A stretch of DNA of 64,000 bases from Acridotheres tristis (lineage: Eukaryota; Chordata; Aves; Passeriformes; Sturnidae): the NCBI GenBank assembly GCA_037013685.1, contig CM072894.1, forward strand, positions 11,547,449 to 11,611,448, read 5' to 3'. The translations under genes were made by a program, and so were the position numbers. The notes under the pieces were generated by a model. That model was given only the letters and a program-made list of their open reading frames with translations, was not told the DNA's origin and made no database searches. Every line of letters begins with the position of its first letter. Position 1 is the first letter of the stretch. Positions 1 through 16,141 of the stretch are shown one piece after another.

Positions 1-1992
1 GCATGTCCATGCAGACCTCTGTGAAAGTTTATTTATTTCTAATAAAAAGTTTCTTGTTTTGAGGTTGATTGTTCTACCCATGTCATGATACCTCCTTCCT
101 TTTCCACCCTCTGGCACTCTGGGCTAAGAAATCATCCTCACTCATGTACAGAATATTTTTCTTGGAAGTGAAACATGCTGTACTGAACTATATTGAACTC
201 TACTAAATCTACTTTGAGCTCATCAAATAGTACCATGAACCTAAAAATTTTTGTGGTAGGCAATCACATTTAAAGGTGAAGAATTCCCACATTTTGCTAA
301 TAGCTGCTGAAATCTTAAAGCATACTTGTGTTCTACTTCTTAACAAGCTCAGTATGGCCTAAGAATGTGTATGTAGAATAACTAGGTGCATAAACAGCCT
401 TTAGTGCCTGAAATTGTGCTGATATATCTATATTGTGACTGAATATCAACCTGTATTAGTTTACTGGACTGTTGATCCAAGACCTTGCTTGGAACAGAAT
501 TAGCAGGGTTGTTTTCTGAGACTTTTTTGTGCTCTTCTCTAGTGGCTTTTTTTCATCTTCAGGCAAGACTTTAGAAAGTTTTTACAAGTTTGGCTACTAT
601 GAGAATGTTTAGTTTTTGTTGACTGAAATAGAGTGACAAGCATTTCCTGAACAGAAGCTTTTGTAGTTCTTGTGCAAGTCTTTTTTGAGTTGTTTTTTTT
701 GTTTGTTTGTTTTTTTGGTTTGGTTTTTTTTGGGGGGGAGGGTGGTTTATGGCTAATCTAATGTTTCAGGAAAGCAGAACCAATATAATTAATGAGTTTT
801 GCTGCTACAGAGATTTGTGATTGTGACAAGAAGTCTCCATTGTGATCTGTGCTTAAAATATCTTGTTTACATTAATTTTTCTGAGGTAGATTTTCTGCCA
901 GACAAGCTTTGTGTGCTTTTTGAGAATGTACACAGGAAATTAAAATGCTTTGGTGTCTGTCTATGTAGTCTTGTTACTTAAAGGAAAAATTAAAATAAAA
1001 CCCCCTCACAGAAATACCTTTTGAAGACCAGATAATGCTGGTCCTTTAGTCAGTAGGGGAGTAGCTCTCAATCATGGCACACTAGGCCATAGAGTCCAGG
1101 AATTCTACATGAGAATTCTACTGTGGCTTAAGTGTGTTGTGCTCTTCTTGGAGTTGAATTAAATGTTTGTAGGAAGTATTACATTACCTGTAGTACACTC
1201 CTGCTTAATGAGTGCAGAATCTTCACGTCTTCTGTTAAGGAGACTTTTAACAGGAGGGCAGCTGCTCATGGAAAGGCTGGGAAATCTTAAGAAATTGTGG
1301 TATGCCAAAGGGAGCTTTGGGAAATTTCAGTATTGTGTGTTCTGAGACTGAAATTTTTGTGCATCTTTTGAAACATGGGATTTTTAAACTGTTACTCTTC
1401 ATTCTGCAGCAACTAAGTATTAACATTTGGGTTTGGGATTTTAGTCTTCCTGTGGAAATCTCCTTGAGTTGTTTTGTCAATCTTTTATTCTGTCTTAATA
1501 CAGTAAATGCATTTGTCTTAATTTTTAACATATTCCACAAATGCAAGATTGCACTAATTTTCCTTCTACATGTGTCAGGTTATTGCAGGTGGCCACAGTT
1601 TTCCATTAAAATATAATTTTAATATGGTTACAATCCAACAACGAGTGATGTGACATTGTGGTATAGCTCACTTTAGGAGAAATGTGAATGTATTTTAAAG
1701 GCTTCAAAATTACTACATTTAAATGTTTGCTATTTCATTTTCACTTGCAAAGCTATATCAAGGTAGATTTTGGGACTAGGTTATATAACTTTTCCTGCTA
1801 AAAATTGGATTTGAAACAAAATTCAGGGTGTCTGTCTTCAGTTCGAGTACCCACTTGAATACAATCACTATGTTTTCATGTAAATCCTGAAGTGTAGATG
1901 TGTTCTGTTTCAAGGGCCACTTTTGGGTAGAAATAGTAACTTTGTTTTGTAAATAAATCTCTATTGTTTTCTTATGGTCTCTGGTTCTTTAG
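1..1992 (+). other. FAM117B: FAM117B intron (3' part)
   Basis: This AT-rich stretch runs into the acceptor (AG at 1991-1992) of the first visible FAM117B coding exon. The short ORFs here (for example around 1247-1616 on both strands) have no splice context and no recognisable protein features. A T/G-rich low-complexity run lies at about 690-740. I see no exon or RNA gene in it. The upstream FAM117B exons must lie outside the window. Confidence 0.8.
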
Positions 1993-6811
<4,819 letters not shown>

Positions 6812-8319
6812 TTTTGATTGTCTTGACATTTTTCTGGGCAACTACTGGGAAAAAAATGGAACCAATTGACCGGACCTTTCTGATCACACACACACATTGT
6901 TAAAACAATTTATGGCACTGCCATAATCAGACTGTTTGTATAATTTCGGTAGCACATTGAGAAGTTCAGGAGGATGCAGCAGCTGATATGCTGTTGTACT
7001 TTCTGCTTTTGAAGACTCTGGTTCTGTTTCTCTCCTCCTTTTTTTAAACACTGGTGAAAACAGACTGTCGTAATCCTTTGCCATTTAAAGGACCAGTTAT
7101 TGTGATGGTGTGTGTCCTCTGACTTTCTTTTTCCCATTAAAAACGTCTCAAGACCAGCCAGCTGATCCCATTTACCATTGTAATCTGCAGAGGGAGGAGC
7201 AATCAGATGGTTTTGCAAGATGTCTTTTGTATGAAAAAATGTGTATTTTGTAACAAAATTTTGCCTTTTCTGGTTTGTAGATGGTGTTTCCTGGTGATGA
7301 TCCCCCTACCTTTTTTTTTTTTTTTCCTTTGGTAGGGAAGATTCTTTTATACTTGGCTGGCTTACAGCTGATGGGACCAAAGGATTGCTGAACTATTATA
7401 GCAGTCTCAAATTATGTGACCTTGCTGAACAGCCTCAGACCTAAACAAAGCAAGACAAGTTAATATGTTTGAAACTTTTAAAACAGAAGAGTATGCAAAA
7501 ACAGTGTTAGTATATAGTGTACATTTTTTTAATATCAAAAAATTGTGCTTCTGGTAAGTCACATTCTTAAAACTCCTTCCTTCACAGAATTCCTACTAGT
7601 GTTGGTTTATTGGCTGGAAAACTGCATTTTAAAGCACTTGTCCTGGTATTGTTCTATTTGTCCATAGAATTTTTGTGCAGATGTAGGGAAAAGATATAGT
7701 ATCCTCTTACTTGGTATTCTTTCTTCCAGGAAATACTTGACTCTAACAGGCTTGCTTAGATCCTTATGAGTCAGCCTGAATCATTAATCACTCTTGGTAC
7801 AAATTTGCTCTGACGTGACTCATCACTGTATTATAGACCCTGGCCACATAATCCTGAAATACCTGTGCATGGTTTCCTCCCTTTTGTCATAGTGGTGTTT
7901 GTGTGTCCGTTGAAGGTGATGGTTTGTCAGGCATGATATCTGTTATGCAGAAGTTTACAGCAGCAGCTCTCTTTTTGACTAGCAGCTTAGGCTGGCATGT
8001 AAAACTGAGGATTTTTTGATACTTGGTTTGTCCTGATAATGTGGCAGTTTATGGTTGCTTTGAAATTACAGTAAAAGGCAAAAATGGGGGGGAATGGCAA
8101 CTGCAAACAAAAACTGTTCAGGAACTTCTCTGAGGCTTCTCATGTGTTGCTGGAGTGCATTACTTGGGTTTGAGTTAATACATTTATAGATATGCAGAAA
8201 ACTGCAATGACCTGAATACCAGTGTCATAGTCACTTCCAAAACAAGTTGATCTTGTACCTCTTTGACAGAGTTAGATTCAGTAATTTCTAAGTGTCATTG
8301 TGAGCAGTCCCTGGGTCTG

Positions 8320-8336
8320 AATAAAAGCTGAATAAA
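8320..8336 (+). terminator. Paired AATAAA poly(A) signals in FAM117B 3' UTR
   Basis: Two AATAAA hexamers sit 11 bp apart (8320-8325 and 8331-8336), followed by the T/G-rich downstream sequence expected of a cleavage site. This is a candidate proximal polyadenylation site of FAM117B. Confidence 0.4.
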
Positions 8337-11300
8337 GCAGGTCTCATTGGCTTGCATATACACAATTTCCATCTACGTAGCTTCCATGGATCAGTTGTAT
8401 TCTCAGGTCTCCTCATAACGGCAACTATTTAAAGATGATTCTGCAAATATAACATTTGTTCTTGTTCAGTGCTTAATATGATTAATTTGCTTGAAAACAT
8501 TTCATGTGAGAGAAAACAACCCTGCATATGTGTGCAGATAATAATCATAATTTTGATGCATATTTGCTGTTCCTTTAAATCCTGTATTAGTAACTGTGAT
8601 TGCAGTGTACTTTATTCAGCAAGTAAGTGTAAATCATACTAGAATGTGCAAGTTCTCTATTTATAGTATTTTTAAAACATTATGAAAAAAAAAAATCAGT
8701 AAATTAAAATTGTGCCAGGAAGTATGAAAGTATTTCACCTGTTAAATTAGCAAACAAGCATAATTTGGTTTACTATCTATCTTCCCATGAAAATGGACAG
8801 GATGTTTTGAAGTAACGGTTTTGATTTGCACTGACGTTTTCAGTCACTTGGAGTTGTTGAGGAACAGAATTTTAAAAATAAGCAGCTTTGTGCATCAAAC
8901 TTGTGTAATTTTGGCAGTTGATAGCTCTTTTCTAGGCTTTGTGGATATTAATTTGTTTCTTCTGAAACACTACAGTGCAATTTGAAGTCTAAAATTTACT
9001 GCTTTAGATAGATTTGTTTAAACCTGGTGTGACTGAATCCAGATCATAATCAGGTGAAGGAAGTGCTTTTAAGTCTGTTTTCTATTTCTGTAACGGTAGC
9101 ATGTAAAGAACTTCATTGTTGCCAAACTGCCTAGTGCTTTATTAGGAGATCTTAACTGAAAGGTTAAGAACCATTGAGAAGGGCTAAAGTTAACAAATAG
9201 CCTTTATTACAGCCTTGACACTTGACTGACTTCACCAAAATGCATTCTGATGTTTGTTTTCATCACAGTGTGACTCTCCCAAACAGCAGTGAGCTTTCTT
9301 ACTGTAGGACTTTCTTTTGCACCTGTTGTTGTAGTACTTTGAGTATCTCTCTGGTAGTTTACCTTGTATGTTATTGGACAATGTACTGTACAAATTAGTG
9401 AGCTGCTCTGATAAAAACCAAATGTAAATGTGTGAAGTTTCTGCTTTTTATAAAAAAACTGCATTCAGGACAACATTCAGTCTTTTTTATATGCAGGACA
9501 ACTCTACTATTGCTGTGGCAGCTCAAGTTTATTGTGAATCCACACTAAAGACTCAGAGTTAAGAAAATATGACAGCTCTTGTTCGGAGACCAGCTTTGAT
9601 GTGTGCAGACAAAAATTAGCCTTAAATTTTTTATGTGCTGTCATGTGCCATGGCATAGCTGTTAGCTGGAGTATTTAAACCGATTTGCAAATAGCTTTGA
9701 GAGTGCATGGAGCTTTTTAAAAATTATTTTCTGTATAGAGTGAGATGTTCATTTTTTGGGGGAGCTGACCTGTGCATTATACAAGCACAGTTTTACCGAA
9801 AGAGTTCAAATTCTTTTGGCTTACTTAAAATCCTAACTATGCATAGACCTAGTCAGTTCCTTGATTCCCTACTTTGTAGCTTAAGAAAAAGTAAAGGTCT
9901 ATTTTTATGCACAACTTGACACATTTGATATTCTTGTTTTCTTGGTGTTCTACACTTCTAGCCCCACTTAAAGGCTGGTAGTTGCGTTCAATAACACTGG
10001 TAGTTGACTTTGAGATATATTAAATGATGTTACTCCAGTTGTAAATTCAGCTTAAATCACAAGGAAGGCATTCATTGTAATGAAGTCCATGGTGACCGTT
10101 GTGATTATTGGAATGTTTTTTTCAAAAACTCAAGGCACAGGGGAAGAGGGCTCCTTTGGTAAAGTATGACCTGCATCAGCTATTCTTTCCTTGCTTAGTG
10201 CCATAATCCATTAACATTAAAGTACTTGAAAAACTAACAGACAGTGCTTAAGTACATCCATCTTGGAAAGAAATTCTTGATTTCAGGTACGTATCCCAAG
10301 TGAGGAAAAAAGGGAGTGAAAATTAAATATTGCTTGCTGTGGAAGTAAATTATTACTGTGTTTGATTTTACATAAAGCAATAGCAGCTCTTATAAAGTAT
10401 GTTTAGTCTCAGGGCTATTTTTTGATTTGTTCTAAAATACAATTTCCTGGAATTCAGAGTCTGAGACTGTTGAAAAACACTGAGTCTGAGCTTTTTGGGA
10501 AGAAGGAAACAAACTCATGTCCATTAACCTTTACTCTGCCTCAGGCTGAACTTCTTGTTGCTTATTAAGAGAATTCAGTGGTACCACAGTAATTCCTTGC
10601 TGAAATATTACCTGTTCTCTCTCCCTGCCATTTCTAAAATGCTGACTGATGTCTTCACAGAAACTCAGTGCCAGTGATGTCCATATTTCCTTGCTAAATG
10701 TTTCCTTGCTGAGTACTTGACAGCTTCTACATGAAGCTGAGAGGGCAAAGGAGGATGCATGTGCATGCACACATACAGTCTGGATAGGTCTGCTGCTTTT
10801 TATCTGTGTGGTTGGAGGCAGAGCTGATATTTTTGAGATCCTTTTTTGATTTTTTTTCATATGTGCAGACCTGCAGAGCTGTTCTTTTCCAGAACTGATG
10901 CACACTTACATGCATCTCCAAAGCAAAGCTTGTGTGTTGTTCTTACTTGTCCTCATGAGATTAATGTAACCTGCAAAAAAGAAATAAAAGCACCCAAACA
11001 CTTGAGAACATCAGGACTGTGCTTTCTCCATAGTTCATATAATTCCATAGTTCAGGTGTGTGCCCTTCATTAGATGACTTAGGCCTGAGCCAGGTTGATA
11101 TATGTTAAACGAAAAATGTTTGCTCTTAGGAAAGGCAATAGAAGGTAAGCCCTTCATAACCTAGGGGGGTGAAAAGCACTGGGGAACAATTGGTTTTACT
11201 GTGATCAAAGAGTTCTTATAGAATTGTTTTTCTGAATATGGGTATACAGGAAAACGAAGTGAGCAATCACTGCAAGATGTACCTGTGTATTTTCTTGATA

Positions 11301-12306
11301 TGAGTTTGTCGGAATTCAGTAAATCTGCAAATCAATTCTGCTCTTAGCATTGTGCTTATACAAAGAATTACTTAGATGCATTGTTTGGAAACTGTTACTT
11401 TGCACATCAAGTGGGGAGAGAATGTTCTATGTTCTAACTATTCACAAGTGTTCTGTGAAATTCCACTCCTGATCCCCAGCTGATCCACAAGGTCTCTTTC
11501 TGAATGCTCCAAACGTAAATGGAGTCGTGTTACTGCTTGCTTGGTTTCATTGCATGTCATCAGTAAGTACTCGAGGTATGGTCTTTGTTTAATAGTTCTT
11601 CATTGGGATTTGTATTTGACTACAGAGACTTCTGTAGTGTTGACAGGTCTGTCTGAATAGCAGAAGAGGACTTGGCCTGATAACACTGCAAATTAACGTT
11701 TATTGCACGAACTTTTGAAACTACTCTCTTTGGAAAATCTACTAAGCTAAAAAAAGACAAAACAAACCCCTTCTGAACACATCATCCATCCTAATTGTCA
11801 ACGTACTGATTGTTACAAACACAGCTTGGCTTCATTCTAAATTATTTCATATATTGAAATGTGCAATTTTTGAGGGTAGCAGTCAAGGGATGTTCAAAAC
11901 TGCCATTAGATTTGCCTTGTATGAAATTGGCTGACATGTTTTCCTCTGTTACACTGTGATAACTAGTGGAGATGTTCTTGCTTATGTTGTACTGATAGGT
12001 TACTTGTTGCATGTAAAGCAATTTTTGTAAGCAAGAGGAATTCCAGGGATGTTCTGCAAAAAAAAAGGGCCTATTCTGAGGTGATGTACACTGTTGTAAA
12101 ACTGGAGCAGCTCAACTAATTTCAATGGAATTCTTGATTTACACTAGTCTTTTTGCTATGTGTAGTTATGCCAGTACAATTTTGCACAATGTTATTTGAA
12201 TATTGCATTCTGATTTGTGAACTGTTTCTACTGAAAACAGTGAAAATTTTACAAACTGCAATAGCGGAATGTTTTTGGCCTTTTCTTTTGTTTTGTTTTT
12301 GCCTAA

Positions 12307-12352
12307 AATAAAAAGTTGTCACTTCAAGCTATGGGCTAATCTTGGATTTATT
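12307..12352. terminator. Convergent poly(A) signals
   Basis: The + strand has AATAAA at 12307-12312, a candidate distal FAM117B poly(A) site. The minus strand has AATAAA at 12347-12352 (read as TTTATT on +). In mammals FAM117B (+) and ICA1L (-) are convergent, so two facing signals are what the end of such a pair would look like. No identified minus-strand gene uses the second signal here. Confidence 0.3.
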
Positions 12353-14600
12353 TTTAGTAGCAAGGTTTTTGTGTTCTCACAGTCTGGAGATTTGCCTGAG
12401 CGATTTCCCTGAGGGTAGTGGGCATTTACTACAAATAAAATAAGTGCTTTTTAAACCCTTTTGGAAAAAAATCATCAGGATGGAAATCTTTGTTTAATCC
12501 ATACCCTCATTCCTCCAGTGTGTCCTGGAGAACAGTCCTGAAAATTCTGCCTTTTCCTCTCTTCATCTTCAGTAAGCTTGGTCAGTTCCTGAGGACACTA
12601 CAATTCCACCATTAGATGAAGGTGCATAAAGTCCTGGATTTTGGAAACAGAAGGATTCAGCATCTGTTCTCCTGGGACTGAAGGTATGAGAACAGGACTG
12701 AGGAAAAGCCCTGGATTCCTGCTGGTAGGTTCATTCTGCTGTTCAGTAGAATGCAACTGCTGAAGCCTCCCTGAGGAAGCACTTAGGCTGATTGTTGAAA
12801 TAGTCACATGTTCTATGTCTGTCTGTTTAATCAAAACAAGCTTCTTGCTTCATAAGCAGAATTTGGAGCCCAAACTTCTTTAAATTAGAAGTGGTAAACT
12901 AGATAAATTATTGGGTTTGGGGTTTTTTCGCTAGTTCATATATTAAATTTTGGTCTAATTTGTCTAAAAGGCTTGGAGCAATACCCCTTCTGGAAAATCA
13001 TTGTCAGCTGTATTTCATTTCAGAATGGAGAGGTAGATTTCTTGGAATCTTGAAAAACTGAAGGATTACTAGTGAGTGTCCCTCAAGGCAGGGCTAGCTT
13101 GTGATTTTCCAGTGGTGGTAAAGTTTGGGCCAATAAATACGACATCAGCATCCAGTTCCCAATATTGTGCATTTCACAGCCAGAGACACGGGTCAGTTTG
13201 CATCCAAACAGGAAACTGCTTGGCTGAAATGGAAAAAAGGAATTCACAGACAATTAAGTCTGGAGTATTTGATGCTTTCTCACATTTTAGTCTTTTTTAA
13301 AATCTGTTCAGTTGTCTGTGGATGATTACCTGTCTCCAGATGAAAAGGATCTGATTCTTTATCAGCAGGCTGTTACCTCATTCTCCATTAAGCTATTTCT
13401 GCACCACTGATTACAAATCTAGTATTTATGTTTTTGTGCATATAAGGATGACTTTACTGTAAATGTCTGGTGTTCAAAATACCTTCACACCTTGCATTAT
13501 GTATAGGAAAACTGCCAGAGACATTAAGATGCTGATGAAGATCATCTATAAAGACAAAGAGAATGGAAAGAGCATGTCTGTGGTGAGCCATGACAGTCTT
13601 CCAATTCTTGATTAACTGTTTTCATTATAAGCAGTTACATTCCTCAGTTAAACAGCTGCTCATTTTTTTTCTTCAGATTGTAGGAGATAATCAGGCAGAA
13701 GACTGCTAGGAGGATTTCTCAGGTATCTCAGTTTTCTTGGTGTTACATCTGACTGCAGAGCAAATTACTATAGAAGTTGTAAGCCAAGGCTTCTTGTGTT
13801 TTATCATGCTTGCTTGTTGTCTTTTTCCTGGCTCTTCACTCAGCATTTGGAAATTGTATAAGATAGTCATACCACTCAGACTTCAAAATTTTTGAAGTGC
13901 TGCTGCCTAACACTGTTTCATCTGTATACAGCATTTACAGAAGCTCTGTTCCCTGCCAGTCATGTCCTGGTTAAGTGCTGTGTGGTGCAGACATAAGTCA
14001 GAATCGGATGGAGGAGATAATTTAGGTGAAGTTCTCCCACACTTGAAATAGGCTGGATTCATCACCAATGCATATACCCTTTTTTCAAGTCTTACTCCTC
14101 CAAACGGGTGTGATTCATCTCCTCCTGCACTGTCTGTTTACAGAACTCTTGTTTCACATAACCTGGGCCATGGCCCTGGAACTGATGCTTGTATTGACGT
14201 CTGTGGTCAATAGCGATTTCACACTGTGGTGACATTGCTTGTAGTAAAGAAATGATTCAGTAGTAGATTGAAACCTCATTACTGCAAGCAAAGTAGAACA
14301 CTGTTCATTAATTCCTACACTTATGAACATGGGGATGTAAGTGCTGTCGTTATGCTGTTGATGAAGAAACTGCAGAGCTTGTTGATGCGTTTTCCAACTA
14401 CAGATGTGTAGCTGACCACTGTAAATACTAATTTCACTGTTGATGGAAATGACTGTTAGGGAGGTTTCTCTGTTTCCTGCCAATGGGTGTCCACTGCAAG
14501 TAGCTGAACAGTGAGCACTGCCAGAATTAATCTGGCTCTGTGTGTCAGGCAGGCAGCAGGTGAGAATGTGTTCTCTTTGCCCTTCATCTTCCAAATCCCT

Positions 14601-14685
14601 GAAGTTAATTACAAGTTAAGACTGAACATGATCTACAATGTCTTTTACTGGACAAATTAACAAAGAAGGTACATCCTGGCCTAGC
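14601..14685 (+). repeat. Diverged dispersed repeat, copy 1
   Basis: This stretch and 15754-15822 share GAAGTTAATT-CAAGTTAA, then a matched GACAAATTAACAAAGAAGG / GGCAAATTCATAGAAGGG segment, then an identical TACATCCTGGCCT core. The two copies lie 1.1 kb apart in the same orientation with indels between the blocks. They look like two old copies of one avian interspersed repeat that I cannot name. Confidence 0.55.
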
Positions 14686-15753
14686 CCAAATCTTTGTGTG
14701 GCTTTTGCAAGATTTTAACTATGTCTGAAAAATATTTTCCTATATACAGGATTCATAAATTGCTGCTTGGCTGCAAGATGTAGTCAAGTGCTGTGTAGGA
14801 TAGATAAAGGGCTACAGCAGAACTTGGTTTATGATTTGCAGTTTTTTGCAAAATTACCTGTATTTGCTGTAGTGAGTACAGTTAACATCAGCTGGGACAC
14901 CACAAACTAGGCTGAGCAGTCAGATAATTGAGTTACTTCTCTCTTGAGATGAAGCTTTTGTTTCTATTTCCTGTTTAAATAGAGCAGTTTGGTCTAGGGT
15001 TATTCTGGGGTTTTTTTTAGATGTTCTCTACCTTTGTGAATTGTAGGTATTTAATTCCTCATTAAGAGGTTGTTTTATACCATGTTCCTGCACTTTCAGT
15101 GATACAACTTCCTTTCCTCACACAGAAAATGATATTTTTTGTGATGACTTTTGGTTAAAGTTGTAAGCAATGTCTTCAGCCCATAAAGTTATCTTCAGGT
15201 TTTGGGGAGATGTTTGCTAAGTTCCAAAAACTTCTTACAGTAGAACTGCAGGGAGCTTTCCTTGCTCCAGGAGTAGGATCGATGGCAGCATTCTCCTGCA
15301 GATGTGTGACAGCTGCCATCCCAAATCACTCATATCCATCCACACAGTAAAGCAAATCCATAGGAAGCACAGGTCCCTGAGCTCAGGAGCCAGAGGTTGA
15401 TTCTGATCTTAAGCTGCCATCTCTGAACAGCATCAAATGCAGCCACTTAAAAAGCATAGTTTCACAAATGTGTGTTCAGTTGCATTGCTTGTTTAAAGCT
15501 GTATTGCCTACATATCTGTTCTTCCATAGTGCTTCCAGTGTTCCATAAATCTCTTTTTAGAGCCACAAGCCCAGTCTAAACAGCTTTTAAAACCCCCTGT
15601 TGTGCAGTCAGAAATGACAGGATCAGAAATGCAAGAGCAGCTAGACTATGCATAAACTAAAAAAATCTTTAAACTCTGTCCTGCAGTGTAATTCTCCATG
15701 GTGTTGGGCTTACTGGAACCCACAGAGTGTTGATGCTGGTTTTGGTGCTGCAA

Positions 15754-15822
15754 GAAGTTAATTGCAAGTTAAAGCAGAGGTATTTTGTGGGCAAATTCAT
15801 AGAAGGGTTACATCCTGGCCTC
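15754..15822 (+). repeat. Diverged dispersed repeat, copy 2
   Basis: This is the partner of 14601-14685, sharing its opening GAAGTTAATT motif and the TACATCCTGGCCT core near its end. It lies about 180 bp upstream of a CR1 fragment and might belong to a longer element with it, although I do not recognise this part as standard CR1 sequence. Confidence 0.55.
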
Positions 15823-15999
15823 GTCTGGATGGGTGTTTCATTGGCAATATCAAGATTCCAGCCACTCCTTGTTTTTGGCATACCACATCTGTATTCTAAC
15901 TGCAGGAGAAACAATGCAGAGCCTGTGCTCAGTCTCACCTTTGCTGCCGAAGAAGGTCCTCTGAAATTGCAGGCAGCAGAACAGTTCTAAAGCTTTGAG

Positions 16000-16141
16000 T
16001 GCCCAGAGGAGTTGTGGAAGTCTGATTGGATGGGGCTTTGAGCAGCCTTGTCTAGTAAAAGGTGTCCCTGCCCACTGCAGGGAGGTTGGAACAAGATGAT
16101 CTTTAAGGTCCCTTCTAAGCAAAGCTGTTACATGATTCTAA
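16000..16141 (+). mobile_element. CR1 LINE 3'-end fragment
   Basis: Sense-orientation CR1 tail. It contains GTGCCCAGAGGAGTTGTGG, GGATGGGGCTTTGAGCAGCC, GGTGTCCCTGCCCACTGCAG, GATGATCTTTAAGGTCCCTT and a degraded ATGATTCTA end at about 16133-16141. A short internal deletion joins the first two blocks. Confidence 0.85.

Larger units (their letters stand above)
6812..12440 (+). other. FAM117B: FAM117B 3' UTR (probable) with alternative poly(A) signals
   Basis: No other gene is recognisable in the 5.5 kb after the FAM117B stop. Canonical AATAAA hexamers on the + strand occur at 8320-8325 and 8331-8336 (followed by T/G-rich sequence), 10983-10988, 12307-12312 and 12434-12439. Human FAM117B has a multi-kilobase 3' UTR as I recall, so an end near 12.33 kb is plausible, with a shorter form ending near 8.35 kb. 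ORFs here, including the minus-strand 124-codon ORF at 10531-10905, are taken as chance. The end point is inferred, not seen. Confidence 0.5.

Noticed and set aside
6884..7218. Overlapping minus-strand ORFs just after the FAM117B stop
   Set aside because: Antisense to the 3' UTR, with no splice context and no recognisable motif.
10531..10905. 124-codon minus-strand ORF with a TGTAG acceptor-like site
   Set aside because: It lies antisense inside the probable FAM117B 3' UTR. The start is arbitrary and no homology is recognised, so chance is likelier.
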